The notes below the pieces were generated by a model, which searched no databases, was not told where the DNA came from, and saw only the letters and a list, made by a program, of their open reading frames with translations. From the NCBI GenBank assembly GCA_009746045.1, contig RPFO01000380.1, forward strand, positions 1,334,520 to 1,398,519: 64,000 nt of DNA. Direction: 5' to 3'. Shown piece by piece: positions 43,415-53,828 of the stretch; the stretch's first letter is position 1; each line of letters starts with the position of its first letter. The position numbers and the translations under genes are program-made. The stretch comes from Mesostigma viride (taxonomy: Eukaryota > Streptophyta > Mesostigmatophyceae > Mesostigmatales > Mesostigmataceae).

Positions 43415-45139
43415 TCAGGCCATGGAGGATGAGGGGGGGCAGTCATGGATCAACTTCCTGATGTGACTGCATTTGATTTTGACTAGAACATCATGGGTGA
43501 CCCTGCTGATGACAGCTAAGGGAGCCCCACAGATGGCTGACCACCACCCCAGTTTGCCCTGAACAGTGGCACACATGTGTAAGGGGAGGCAGGTGTGATG
43601 CAGCAGATCTAGACAATCTTGAATATATTCTGCAGGAGGAGAGAGAGAGCAGACCCATTGATCTGGCTGCCTGTGCAGCTGCAACATGATGCCACAGAAC
43701 TGGATGGGGGTTGTGCTCAATTCCACCTGTTTGCCAATCTCATATGATTCCTGGACCTGCTGAATAAATTTTTCCACCTCAGCTCTAGGCCCACAAATGA
43801 GTTGGTCATCTCCATGCCACACAAAGAACAGCAGTCCAGAGGGGGTGGGTACAACAAAAAAGCATGGGTCCAGGTCATCATACGTGGCCTTGAGCTTTTT
43901 GAATACTTCCTCTGCTGAGTCTCTGAAAATTTTTGGGGCACTGACAAGCCCTTCCACCCCAATGTTGATGATAAGGTGGGGCTCATCAATATAAGGTTTC
44001 CACACAGCTGGGGTGTCTACCACGTACACCTTCCCTTTCCACACAGATTCAGCCTTTTCTGGGTCCCCCCTGAGGAAGGCCCTTTTAATATCAGTGGCTT
44101 TGCAGACATAGTCTTGGCCTGCATTGAGGTTGTGGAGGAATAGGGAGAGCATGATCCTGAGTGAGGTTTGTTGCAGCCCAGGTGTGTATGTTTCCCCTTT
44201 TGGCAGTGTGGATGTCCCCTTTAATTCTGTGACACATGGTCTGGCATGGAAGATTGGGGAGCCCACTTTTTGTGGTTTTTGTTTGAGAACAAATTTTAAT
44301 CTGAGCTTTTTGGCTCCCTCTGGCACGTCCCATGAAGGGGTGACAGGCGGTTTGTATTGAGGGTTTTTGGGGTTGGGCAGGACCCATTCCTGCCTGGCTT
44401 GGTGGACAATGGCCATCAGCCACTTGGTAAACCCTTTTTGTGTTTTGCATTCTTGTATGACGTGGGAGATTTGGTGGGGTGAGTGCATGGCTATGTCCCA
44501 CTTACCCAGCCCAAAGGCTGAGGGATGGAGGAACTGGCTGTGCACTAACTTGTCCAGATCAGGGATCTCCCCTGGTGCATACTGAGTGTTGACTGCCTTG
44601 ATGACAGCATCCATACCAGGGACAATACTGGAGAGAGGGATTTTAAAGTGGTCCAGAGGAACTGCACCCACCCCTGTGACACTGAGCTCATTAGCTGAGA
44701 TAAGCACCCCAGGATAGGATACAAAAGGTTCCCCCAACAAGGTGTTACCAGAGTACCCCTCCACCACCTGGAAGGGTGTCTGAATACCAAGTATAGGGAG
44801 CATCACTTGTCCCACTACATCCAGTGAGCTTTGGCCTGAGAAATCCTGCACCCGTGCCCAAAATGAAGGTGCAATCTCAAGACCAGGGATGGCTTGTGCA
44901 CTGATCACACTGACCTGTGCCTGAGTGTCTATTGCCAGGGTCCAGGGGTCCTGACTAGTGCACACAGCTGAGACTTTTGCCAACCCTGCGGCCACAGCAG
45001 CTTGTTGCTTATGTGACCTGTGTAGTGCTTGCAAGGCGACTGCCAATTTGACCTCAGAGCGGGAGGTTTGGCAGACAGGTTCGTGCCTTGGGGCTGAGCT
45101 AATGCTTCCAACCCAGCTACCTCGTGCCTGGTTAAGCAA
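43415..45139 (-). CDS. Copia-2 aspartic protease + reverse transcriptase
   Basis: One long intact frame. LAIDTQAQVSVIS (active-site Asp near 44930) and LLGEPFVSYPGVLIS form the retropepsin-like domain. RT follows without interruption: KLRLKFVLKQKP, FHARPCVTELKG, DYVCKATDIKRAFLRG (motif A), DDLDPCFFVVPTPSGLLFFV, WHGDDQLICGPRAEV (catalytic pair) and VQGKLGWWSAICGAPLA. Protease and RT are thus one polypeptide, with the integrase frame upstream. It overlaps that frame at 44929-45139, the actual join being a frame change. Confidence 0.9.
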   Translation of the reverse strand: MLNQARGSWVGSISSAPRHEPVCQTSRSEVKLAVALQALHRSHKQQAAVAAGLAKVSAVCTSQDPWTLAIDTQAQVSVISAQAIPGLEIAPSFWARVQDFSGQSSLDVVGQVMLPILGIQTPFQVVEGYSGNTLLGEPFVSYPGVLISANELSVTGVGAVPLDHFKIPLSSIVPGMDAVIKAVNTQYAPGEIPDLDKLVHSQFLHPSAFGLGKWDIAMHSPHQISHVIQECKTQKGFTKWLMAIVHQARQEWVLPNPKNPQYKPPVTPSWDVPEGAKKLRLKFVLKQKPQKVGSPIFHARPCVTELKGTSTLPKGETYTPGLQQTSLRIMLSLFLHNLNAGQDYVCKATDIKRAFLRGDPEKAESVWKGKVYVVDTPAVWKPYIDEPHLIINIGVEGLVSAPKIFRDSAEEVFKKLKATYDDLDPCFFVVPTPSGLLFFVWHGDDQLICGPRAEVEKFIQQVQESYEIGKQVELSTTPIQFCGIMLQLHRQPDQWVCSLSPPAEYIQDCLDLLHHTCLPLHMCATVQGKLGWWSAICGAPLAVISRVTHDVLVKIKCSHIRKLIHDCPPSSSMA

Positions 45140-46566
45140 TCCCCAGGTTGTGAAGTGGGCCTGGCTTCACTGAGGGTGGAAGGGTTCACAGAGGGTGCTG
45201 TGGTGCTGTCAACAGCAGTAATTGGTGGCTCAGAGCTACTGCTGGGCATGCTGGAGTTGCCAGATAGAAGTAGTGAGTCCATGCTTAAAGACTCTTCCCC
45301 AGGCACGTCTGCCATGGGAGAATAATACTTCTTAATTCTATGACAGCTCACCCTGTGACGCTTCCCATTGATATTGTGCTTGACCTCCACGGTCTTGCTG
45401 TTTTTGGTAAATCCACGGATGGTAACTGGACCTAGCCAAGTTCCAACCTTACCAAAGCTGTTTTCCTTGTAATAGAGAACTTGATCACCTTTTTGGAATA
45501 CTGGCCTGGAATGGGTTTTATCTTTTTCTGCCAGTTTTGCTGAGGTTTGTGCACGTGCAGTGTTGTACAGTGCTATCACCTCTGGGGGATATACACCTGC
45601 CTGCAGGCCTGCTGGGATTACTTCACCCCACGTGGCATGCAAGACAGGTCTCATGTTTAGGGTTGTGCACATTTCATGACACCAGAGTGCCCTGTCACAA
45701 TAGACCCCTGAAGTAGCATCCTTGGAAGGATTTTTGGCTAGTAGGGTTTTGACAGATCTGATGGTTCTTTCAATGACCCCCTGACCCTCATGATCTTCCA
45801 GCCCAGCAATCTCTATTGCTTCACACCCTTCCAGGTCAGTCAGACAAGAAAATTGTTGATCAAGCAAAATTCTGTCAACTGGGTAGAATCTGGGTAAAGC
45901 AATCATGAGTGCAACACGTAGCTGCCCTGCAGACATGCCAGGTAGGGGTTCCATTACTGTGAACCTGGACCATGAGTCTTTTAGGATCAGGTAGGGTTGG
46001 ACATCTTTGTTGATGTGCATCACATCCCCCACTATCATGCCCCTATTGGTGGAAGGAGTTGCAGTATGCCATTTTTGAGGTTTGGGGCTATTGAACTGAC
46101 ATTCTTGACAGTGTTGTCTAGCCAGTTTTACTGCATTCCTGAGTTGTTTTCCCATGCTACTACCCCCCAGCCGTCTGGCCAGTTCCTCAGCCACTGTTTC
46201 ATGACCCATGGCTAGGTGCAGCTGATGAGCAAGCTCCTTGATATCTATGGAGTTGTCAACAGTAGGGGTTAGTGCTTTTATGTAAGGTTCCAGTACAGGG
46301 TGCTGGGAGGACAGTAAGGTTGCTGCCTCAAAATCAATTATGCCCTGGCTGCCATCCCCAATGGTAATGAGATCATCATCCTCATGCAGAGTAAACAAGG
46401 TGAGAGAACTCACATTGTTTTTGGTAGCGAGTCCTGTTGCAACGGCTGCCAGGAGGTCCCAGGGGATGACGTGCGTGCCAGCAACCCGGGCAGAGATCCA
46501 CGTTGGCCAGGGAGTCGTTGTTGGGGCAGTTGTCCCGAATATGCCCTCTGGAAGCACCTCAGGCAC
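44929..46566 (-). CDS. Copia-2 integrase
   Basis: LHLAMGHETVAEELARR and RQHCQECQF form the HHCC zinc domain. The catalytic core reads GMIVGDVMHINKD, LKDSWSRFTVMEPL (Asp), RILLDQQFSC (Asp) and HEGQGVIERTIRSV (Glu). The C-terminal domain has GDQVLYYKENSFG and VSCHRIKKYYSPM. Ser/Thr/Pro-rich sequence follows, and the true protein then changes frame into the protease region near 45130. The order IN then PR repeats what is seen in copia-1. Confidence 0.9.
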   Translation of the reverse strand: MPEVLPEGIFGTTAPTTTPWPTWISARVAGTHVIPWDLLAAVATGLATKNNVSSLTLFTLHEDDDLITIGDGSQGIIDFEAATLLSSQHPVLEPYIKALTPTVDNSIDIKELAHQLHLAMGHETVAEELARRLGGSSMGKQLRNAVKLARQHCQECQFNSPKPQKWHTATPSTNRGMIVGDVMHINKDVQPYLILKDSWSRFTVMEPLPGMSAGQLRVALMIALPRFYPVDRILLDQQFSCLTDLEGCEAIEIAGLEDHEGQGVIERTIRSVKTLLAKNPSKDATSGVYCDRALWCHEMCTTLNMRPVLHATWGEVIPAGLQAGVYPPEVIALYNTARAQTSAKLAEKDKTHSRPVFQKGDQVLYYKENSFGKVGTWLGPVTIRGFTKNSKTVEVKHNINGKRHRVSCHRIKKYYSPMADVPGEESLSMDSLLLSGNSSMPSSSSEPPITAVDSTTAPSVNPSTLSEARPTSQPGDCLTRHEVAGLEALAQPQGTNLSAKPPALRSNWQSPCKHYTGHISNKLLWPQGWQKSQLCALVRTPGPWQ

Positions 46567-46708
46567 CGTGGACCAGGGTTTCCAGGTTGGTTGTTGTTGT
46601 TGTTGTTGTTGTTTCCCTGCTGGGACCGGTTCTGGCCCTGCTGGGACCTGTTGTTGTTGTTGTTTTGGCCCTGTTGGGACCTGTTGTTATTGTTGCCCTG
46701 CTGGGACC

Positions 46709-46739
<31 letters not shown>

Positions 46740-48371
46740 GGGGTTGCCATGCAGGGGCACACGGTGCCACGTGTTGCCACGCCCCTGAGAGCCACTGCCC
46801 CCTTGGTGGGAGGACTTGTGGGTCTTGGGTGCCCCCCCTGGCTGGCCTGCCCCTTGCGTTTGTGGCCTTGGACACCCTGGACCTTGGGGTCCTGGGCCTG
46901 GGTTGCCAGTACCCAGGGGGTCCACTGCCTCCTCGATATAGAGCATGGCAGCTCTGAAGTTGTCCCAGAGGGACTTGAGGCCTGTAAGCAGGGTAGCCAG
47001 GACAGAAGGTTGCAAATTAGCTTTTGTTAGCCAGGTGTGGATGAGATACCTTGGTTGGAGCTTGAGAAGCTCAAGGTCTTTCTCAATCATTACCCTGTAT
47101 GTTTTTGCATCCCCAGAGAGGTTATTCTTGTTCACCTTATATGCAGCAAGCCAGTTGAAACGTTCTACTGCTTCCATGTGGTTATTGGTAAGCACTAGCT
47201 GTTTCAGATCAGTGATAAAGGTAGGCCACTGTTCAATGGCTGCTTCAGGTGTCAGGGTGCGTTCCTGATAGGTTTGAATCAATGCTCTAATTGCAGGAGA
47301 TGATTGATGGAATGTGGAGGAGGCCCTGAGAGCCTTAAACTGATGTCTAAGGTTGAGGCCTTCCATCCCATACTCCAGAGCAAAGACAAATTGCTTAGCT
47401 TGTTCAACAGTGTGACCCTCAGGCAAGCCAGCAATATTGATTTTGGATTCCTTTTTATGAGGGTTAAACACACCTGTGAGAGGGGGGTTGGCCCTCAAGA
47501 AGCCGTCGGTTGCCTGTTGGAGGCGGGTGGGATCCAGGTTGATGGTCCCCCGCTCATACCGCGACATCAGGGCGCGCAGGCCCTCGACAGTTTGCAGCTG
47601 GTTAGCTGTTAACTGCTGGTCTTGCAATGAGGCCAGCTGAGCCTGGAGAATGGCGAGCTGTTCCAGGACATCCCCGCTCCTTGGGGGGGCCTCAGCAGGC
47701 TGGTTGGGTGCCCTTGGCACCTCTGCACCTCCCCCCAGGGCCTCCTGGGGTCCTGGCCACCCCCCCTGGTTGGGGAGGGGGCCCCAACCCACAGGGCGAA
47801 CCTGGGGTGGTGGGGGAGGGGGAGGGGGGGTCGTGGTGGCCCGGGGGGAGCCCGGGGGTGTCCGGGTAACCCCACTGGGTCCAGCCCCATCGGTGGAGGG
47901 GCGGGCAGGGGTGTCTGCCTCCGCTCTCCTCTTGGCCTCCTCCCGCATGAGACGCTTCATCTCCTTGCGTACCTCATGCTCCCGGAGGGCTGCCTGAAAG
48001 GCAGCCTCATCCTCGGGTATGTCAGGGAGTGGGTCTCCCATGATCAGAGCAGGCCGGACTGGACAGTCCGCCTCTTTGCCCTTCCTCGCGCCCAGGGCCA
48101 GCAGTCCCTCCTTGTACTGCAAGGGTTGGGGGGGAGAGGGTTTCTTGCTGGTGGTTTCCAGCGGGGGGGCTTCTTCAGCTACCACCCCATGTTTGGCCAA
48201 TATGGCCTCCGTGACCCTGGCTTGGGTTAGGGAGGACATGGTTTTAAAATGTGCTGACCGAGCAAGCTCGGCCAGGTCTTGACTATCCGCATATTGCATG
48301 GGATAGTCAGCGTTTTTGAGGAGGTCACGTAGCCGCTGAGTGGCCTCGCGGTACGCCTCCGCCATCGCCTG
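46410..48371 (-). CDS. Copia-2 Gag, C-terminal two thirds (cut by CACTA B)
   Basis: From the CACTA insertion (MAEAYREATQRLRDLL) the protein is helical. It is then Pro-rich (RPVGWGPLPNQ), followed by a capsid-like region (AKQFVFALEYGMEGLNLRHQF, YRVMIEKDLELLKLQPRYLI). A Gly/Gln-rich tail with long polyasparagine runs (GTT repeats on the plus strand, 46591-46745) comes next. The knuckle begins CLRC here and continues in two other frames (GHIRDNC, CPGCWHARHPLGPPGSRC), so indels lie near 46550 and 46440. Confidence 0.8.
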
Positions 48372-48393
48372 CACTAGGAACTCGGGAATGGTA

Positions 48394-48725
48394 AAAAATA
48401 CCACTTTTACCACTTTTTACCACTTTTTACCACTTTTTACCACTTTTTACCACTTTTTACCACCCACAAGGAGTAAAAAGCAGTAAAAAGCAGTAAAAAG
48501 CAGTAAAAAGCAGTAAAAAGCAGTAAAAAGCAGTAAAAAGCAGTAAAAAATACCACCTTTTACCACTTTTACCACCTAACGGAGGTGGTAAAAGTGGTAA
48601 AAGGTGGAAAATGGTGGTAAAAAGCAGTAAAAAGCAGTAAAAAGTGGTAAAAAGCAGTAAAAGTGGTAAAAAGTGGCTGAAGTGGTAAAAAGAACACCAC
48701 GACGAGCACAAAAGTGGTAAAAAAC
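48394..48725. repeat. Left subterminal repeats of CACTA B
   Basis: Tandem ACTTTTTACC units (48394-48462), then eight GTAAAAAGCA units (48473-48548), then mixed and inverted units to 48725. These are candidate transposase-binding sites. Confidence 0.85.
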
Positions 48726-48857
48726 ACAAGGGCTGAACCGACAACAAGTCAGTTTAGGCCCAAACAATGAGTGATGCATCTTTATTCAACATAATATCGG
48801 CATGATTACACTTGTGAGCAGCATCTAATGAGGCCGCAAAATGCTGGCGCAGCAGCA

Positions 48858-51800
48858 TCAATCATAATCATCCTTGGCATCACTACCGTTAAAATCACTG
48901 TCATTCCCCTCGTTGCTCGTGGTTTGTTCTCTATAGTCCCTGACCGTGCGCGCGCGTGCACTTGTGCGCAACGGGGGCATGGGCTCCTTCCCCTTGTGTG
49001 ATGCAGGCGCCAAAGCCTCAGATTTCTTCTTTCTCTTGCGAGGCGGGGCTGCGCGTGAGGGTTCTGCCGCCGTGGTTGCCGGCGCGGGCTGCCGTTCAGC
49101 GGGCGGCTTCTTTTTCTTGCGAGGCGGGGCTGCGCGTGAAGGTCCTGCCGCCGTGGTTGCCGGCGCGGGCTGCCGTTCATCGGGCGGCTTCTTTTTCTTG
49201 CGCGGCGGGGCTGCGCGTGAAGGTCGTGCCGCCGTGCTTGATGGCGCGGGCGACGGATCAGCGGGCGGCGGTTCAGCGGGCGGCCGTTCAGCAGGCGGCT
49301 CAGGTGGGAAGTACCTGATGTCTTCCTGCCACCTTGTCGCCGTGCTTTGGAAAAACTCGTTCTCCAAAGCCCACCCGGTTGCCAGGTGACGGGGCAGCTT
49401 GCAGTGAATGACCGAAAGCTGGGGCCGATGCCGTGGGTCCAGCACAAACCCAACAGAGCTAACAGATGTTGGCCACACTAGCTTTGCCGTGCGTGGTGCC
49501 TCGGCGCTGCGGACCAACACCAAGCGTTGATCCCGAATGTAAGCCACCTCCGATGCATCGAAAAGCTCTACTCTCAGCACAAGCTGTTGAGTCCAGTTCC
49601 CCACCGGCTGCACCAGCTTCGCCACGAGAATGTGGGTCAGGTAGCCGTACTGAGTGCTGCTTCCCTCCTTATGGTAGGCTACACCACAGTTTGCAGTCCG
49701 CCATGCTTGCTTCCTGTCAGCTTCTTTTGTCCGGTAATTGAAACCGTACAAGTGCACCCTATCATACTCCTCAGCCTTGAGCTGCACGCCGGCTGCTGCA
49801 GCCTGGACAAGCTCCGGGACCAGCGGCTGCTGGTTGAGTCCGATCCAGTCTTTGAGCCATGAGAGGTCGCTGCACAAGGGCCGCCTGCATGCACATCGTA
49901 TACAAAGCAAGATAGCAATGCAAGAAAAAAAAAATTAGAATAACGGCAGTAGTCCTTGGAAATCAGATGAAGTTCCATATATACTGAAAGAAAATCAGCT
50001 CAAAGAATAGCAACTTACAATAATAGGACAGCGGCGTCTTACCAGTAGGCCTCATCGCCGTTGACTTCGGGATCTTTGTACTCCGCATTGGGCAGCGCAT
50101 ACTCCAACAAAATCGCGCCCACTTCATCAGATTCCGCGGCGGTGAAAGTGTAGAAATTCTTAACCTTGCGGCTGCGCCCCCCCAACTCGACCTTCTTGGA
50201 CGGGTCTGCGTGGATGACGTCCCAGATGTAGTAGCGGTCTTTTGGCTGAAAGAAAAAAAAGAAAGCAAACAAGACATTGCAAGCAGCGCACACAAATATG
50301 CACAGAAATTAGCTGCATGCAGCACAAGACCGGGCCACAAGCAGCGCGTACATAACACTAAATCTGCACACAAATCCATAAAAAAAAAAAATCGGTCACT
50401 AGCGTGTACTTACCATCCCGGTTTTCACCATGTGATAGGCCAGATGGGTCAGCGCCTCAGACTTGCGATATGCTCCGTCCATGGAGCACTCCACATTGAC
50501 GTTGGACAGCTTAGCTTTCGTGATGGCCCCCATCATCCGCTCGCCCGACGCCATGGTGCGGGTGTCACATCGACCCAACAAGGGGATTTGCTGGGCCAGG
50601 TGGGCCATCATATGAACAGATTTTGCCATCTCAGACGCTGGCGCTATACGCTCCATCGCCACAGCAGCAAGCAAAAACATCTCGCCGCAGTCATCCAACT
50701 GCTGCTGAGTCGCCGGGCCGCTAGAAAACACAAAGTCCCAGGCCGCTGATTGAAGGAGAAATGCTTGCCGTGCATCGTCATCTAAACGCCCACGCAAGAT
50801 GGTCGGGAGTTGCTTGCAAAAGTAGAGGATCTTGTCACGCGTCTTGGATTTTTCAGTACTCTTCGCATCGCAGAGCAAGCCACTGATCCGGCCGGTGAAG
50901 TAGTCGGGTAGGCTATGCGCCATGATGTCATCGAGACCTGCGCATTACAACCACACGCAAAAAAATAACACATAGTAGTAACACGACAGCCGAAAAAAAT
51001 AGTCAGTCCTATGTAAATCACACAGACCATAGTCAGTCCTACATATTAAATTTCCAAATTACGGGAAAAATAAAAACCCAATGTCACACTTACGCTTGAT
51101 ATCAGCCTTTTCCTCAGCCGTCAGCTGGAACCCGGGGCGCGGTGCTGGCGCCCTCTTCTTCTTGCGGCCTTTCTTCGGTGGACTTTGGTGGTCTCCCTCC
51201 GGTGGTGGGTCTCCCTCCGGTGGTGGGTCTCCCTCCGGTGGAGGGTCTTCATCAGGCCGCCACAGCTCCGGGTTCAGACCGAGGACCTTCAGCCTGCCAC
51301 GAAGTGACCCGGTCGCCATAGCCTTCCCTGCATATAGTACAAACAGAAAAAAAAAAAAAAAAAAATATTACATCAGCTTTCCATGTGAACAGATAGGCCA
51401 CAGTCAATGTATGCATGCAACAATCACAATGAAATGATACAATTAAATGTTTAGCAATTACCGCTTGTGCAATGAATGACCCGCTTGAAGTTGTTGGGAC
51501 ACAGATGGAACTCGTCAATAAAATGACGGATCTTCAGGTGAACCCAGTACGGTAACTTGAGAAACGGCTCGGGCTGCTTTTTTAGCGTAGCACAGTACTT
51601 CAGGTAGCCAGCATGGTCCATCTCCTGAACAACAGGAGCGTGAGCCGGCCGGCGGGGGTCACCCTCGGGAAACATGCGGTCATTGCCAAGGAGAACGATA
51701 CGGCCATTTGAGATAAAAACCCCACGCCACTCATCACCATGTAGGACGCATTGATAGTACCCTGCATCTGGAATGTTCAGGGACTTGGAGTATGCCGGGT

Positions 51801-52836
51801 AGTCGTGAATTATGCCAGCAAGAATGGACCTCACAAATGTCGTAGTGTAAACACCCGCCACGTCCAGCGTCACATCACAAATGTAATACCCCTTCCACAG
51901 TACCAGGAAGTCCTCAGCGATCAAGTCCAAAAAAATGGTCATGTTCTTGGGTGCCTTCCCCTTCATGGCGCCCACAAGAAGCACCATAGGGCAAAACCGC
52001 CCATTCACCATCACCCACTCGGGCAAGTTCACACAGGAAACAAACGCGGGCCAGCTGCTGTGGGTATCCATGAAAGACCTTGGACATACTCCGTCAAAAT
52101 TCAGAAGGAAGATGGTGTTCCGCGGCTGGCTGCGAAAGTCCCAGTTGTTCTTTATGTGCTGGATGGCACGGCTGTCTGCACGAACAGGTCCATGCACAAG
52201 AAACACCAGACGTAAAAAGAAAGGTGTCCATCAGAGCAGTACAAACAAAAGATAAGCGCAAGAGGAAAAATCTCGAACTTGATACTTTGGCACACATTGC
52301 ATAACAGAAGGCGTAGAAACAAGTGCAAACCTGCCTTTCAAGCCGTCCACAACGCGCGTGGATGAGTCTGGCTCCCTGTTTTCATGTTTCGCAGCGTACT
52401 GAAGGGCTTCCGCCATTTCCGGGACTCGGAACCAGGCCCTAATCCGATCCATCAGGGGGAAGTGCCTAACCTGGCGATGCGCTTTCCGCGAGTTGACGAT
52501 GTCACCGTTTCTGTCAGTGTACGTCTCGTAGCGCGACAGGTTGCAAAGAGGGCAGCTCTTAGTAATCTTGTCCTTGTACAAGTAACCCTCGCATGGGCAG
52601 GCATCGTACACACGGTACCCCAAGCCCAAGCCTTTGATCACTTTCCGTGCCTTCGAGATACTGTCGGGCAGAGCGTTGCCCGCGGGGAGAACGTTTCCCA
52701 ACAGCTTAAAGAGCTCATCAGCAAAGGTCTGAGGGCATGAGTTTTCCCCCATTAGCGTCAGCAATTGCAATGTAAACATCAGGGCCTTGCTCTCAGATCC
52801 CGGGTACAATGGCGTATCGTCCTTGACTCTGGCCAC
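48858..52836 (-). CDS. CACTA B transposase (TNP2/Transposase_21-like), six inferred exons
   Basis: Inferred exons on the minus strand: about 52836-52336, 52175-51462, 51327-51094, 50937-50414, 50245-50043 and 49884-48858, with introns of 134-168 bp. Most have GT...AG borders (e.g. GTAAGT at 51093 and 50413); the first looks like GC...AG (AG/GCAGGT at 52335). Exon 1 has YDACPCEGYLYKD, CPLCNLSRYETY and HFPLMDRIRAWF. Exon 2 has FLLNFDGVCPRSFMDTHSSW, LPEWVMVNGRF, and VGAMKGKAPKNMTIFLDLI. Together these are the TNP2 pattern (Cys cluster, then DGV/NLP/G-P core). The C-terminus has repeated SRAAPPRKKKKPP basic blocks. The N-terminus lies upstream of 52836 and involves a frame change. It would cut the element at its CACTA ends. 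Confidence 0.8.
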
Positions 52837-52960
52837 TGCTTCGTCATAATTTCTCGCAAACTGGCGTGCTGCATCCTCCCACTGGCCGACCCGTCGTCAG
52901 GGTCCTCGGCCATGAATTCATCGACTGTCTGTCCTTGACGCATTTACAATCTCTACATGG

Positions 52961-53003
52961 AGGGCCGGCATCGACCGTTGATGGTCAATGCCGGCCCTCC
53001 GTG
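52961..53003. other. Hairpin between the transposase body and its upstream part
   Basis: GGAGGGCCGGCAT and its perfect complement (13 bp) enclose a further imperfect stem (GACC...GGTC). The element's CDS frame is uncertain here, so it may interrupt coding sequence or lie in an intron. Confidence 0.5.
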
Positions 53004-53078
53004 GCTAACCAGTCGCCATCGGGATCACAAATCGAGCCACGCTAGGGCATCTGCGCCAGTGAGACCACTGGCAGCTCA

Positions 53079-53411
53079 CTAATCAACCGTGACCATGAAG
53101 TCCGGCTCAGTCGACATTTCCAGGAACGCATCCAACATAATTTGGCGATAAAACTCAGGAAGCCGGCAGGATGACCAATGAAACTGGACAATGTAGGTAT
53201 CCGTGGAGGAAGGTAAAGGAGACATCACGAAATTTGGCCACGAAGCATGTGTGTCGATGTAAGTGTTCGGCTCGATTCCGGTATCCATGGGTGGGACCGC
53301 CATTTTTCTGGTGCCATCCGCCGCCGTGATAGCCGCTAAGTCCGTTGCAAGTTTGTGTCTGCTCGCCAACGCTTTCGATGTCGTCGATCCCTTTTGATCG
53401 AACGGACATTT
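53079..53411 (-). CDS. Possible 5' exon(s) or duplicate fragment of the CACTA B transposase
   Basis: A frame beginning MSVRSKGIDDIESVGEQTQ (53410, ATG) shifts near 53300 to YIDTHASWPNFVMSPL and ends EPDFMVTVD. The YIDTHASWPNFV stretch resembles FMDTHSSWPAFV of the main transposase exon 2, so it may be a diverged duplicate instead of a 5' exon. Evidence is limited. Confidence 0.4.
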   Translation of the reverse strand, partial: KCPFDQKGSTTSKALASRHKLATDLAAITAADGTRKMAVPPMDTGIEPNTYIDTHASWPNFVMSPLPSSTDTYIVQFHWSSCRLPEFYRQIMLDAFLEMSTEPDFMVTVD

Positions 53412-53828
53412 TCTCAGTCATTGAAATGGTAGATATTACGGTCAGTGTACGGTAGTGTTGGTTAGTCACGGGCTCATTGGTAGAAGTCTACTGAAACGGT
53501 ACAGCCTTAGCTCCTGAGGCCTCTGTACTTGTACCAAGCAGTACGGAGTTTAGCCGATCCGCACGCAGCCGCGCGGGGCGTGCGGGCCCCGCGCGAGGCG
53601 TGCGGTCCGGCCGTTTGTGTAGCTGCCGTTGGTGCCTTTTGGCGAAAGACGTTCAAAAAATTTTTGCGCGGGATGCTGCCAGGTTCGTCGATCTGCTGAA
53701 TCCAACGGCGGACAGAGGCAGGTGCAGTGCGTCATGTATACGTTGGCACCGTCTCCGTTCGCAAAACGGGGGGATTCCGGACTTAGCCAGCCTTGGTCGC
53801 ATGGTGGTGTGCGGTCCGGCCGTTGTAA

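Noticed and set aside
47609-48282. Plus-strand Gly/Pro-rich frames opposite copia-2 Gag
   Set aside because: They are antisense of a supported Gag frame with biased composition.
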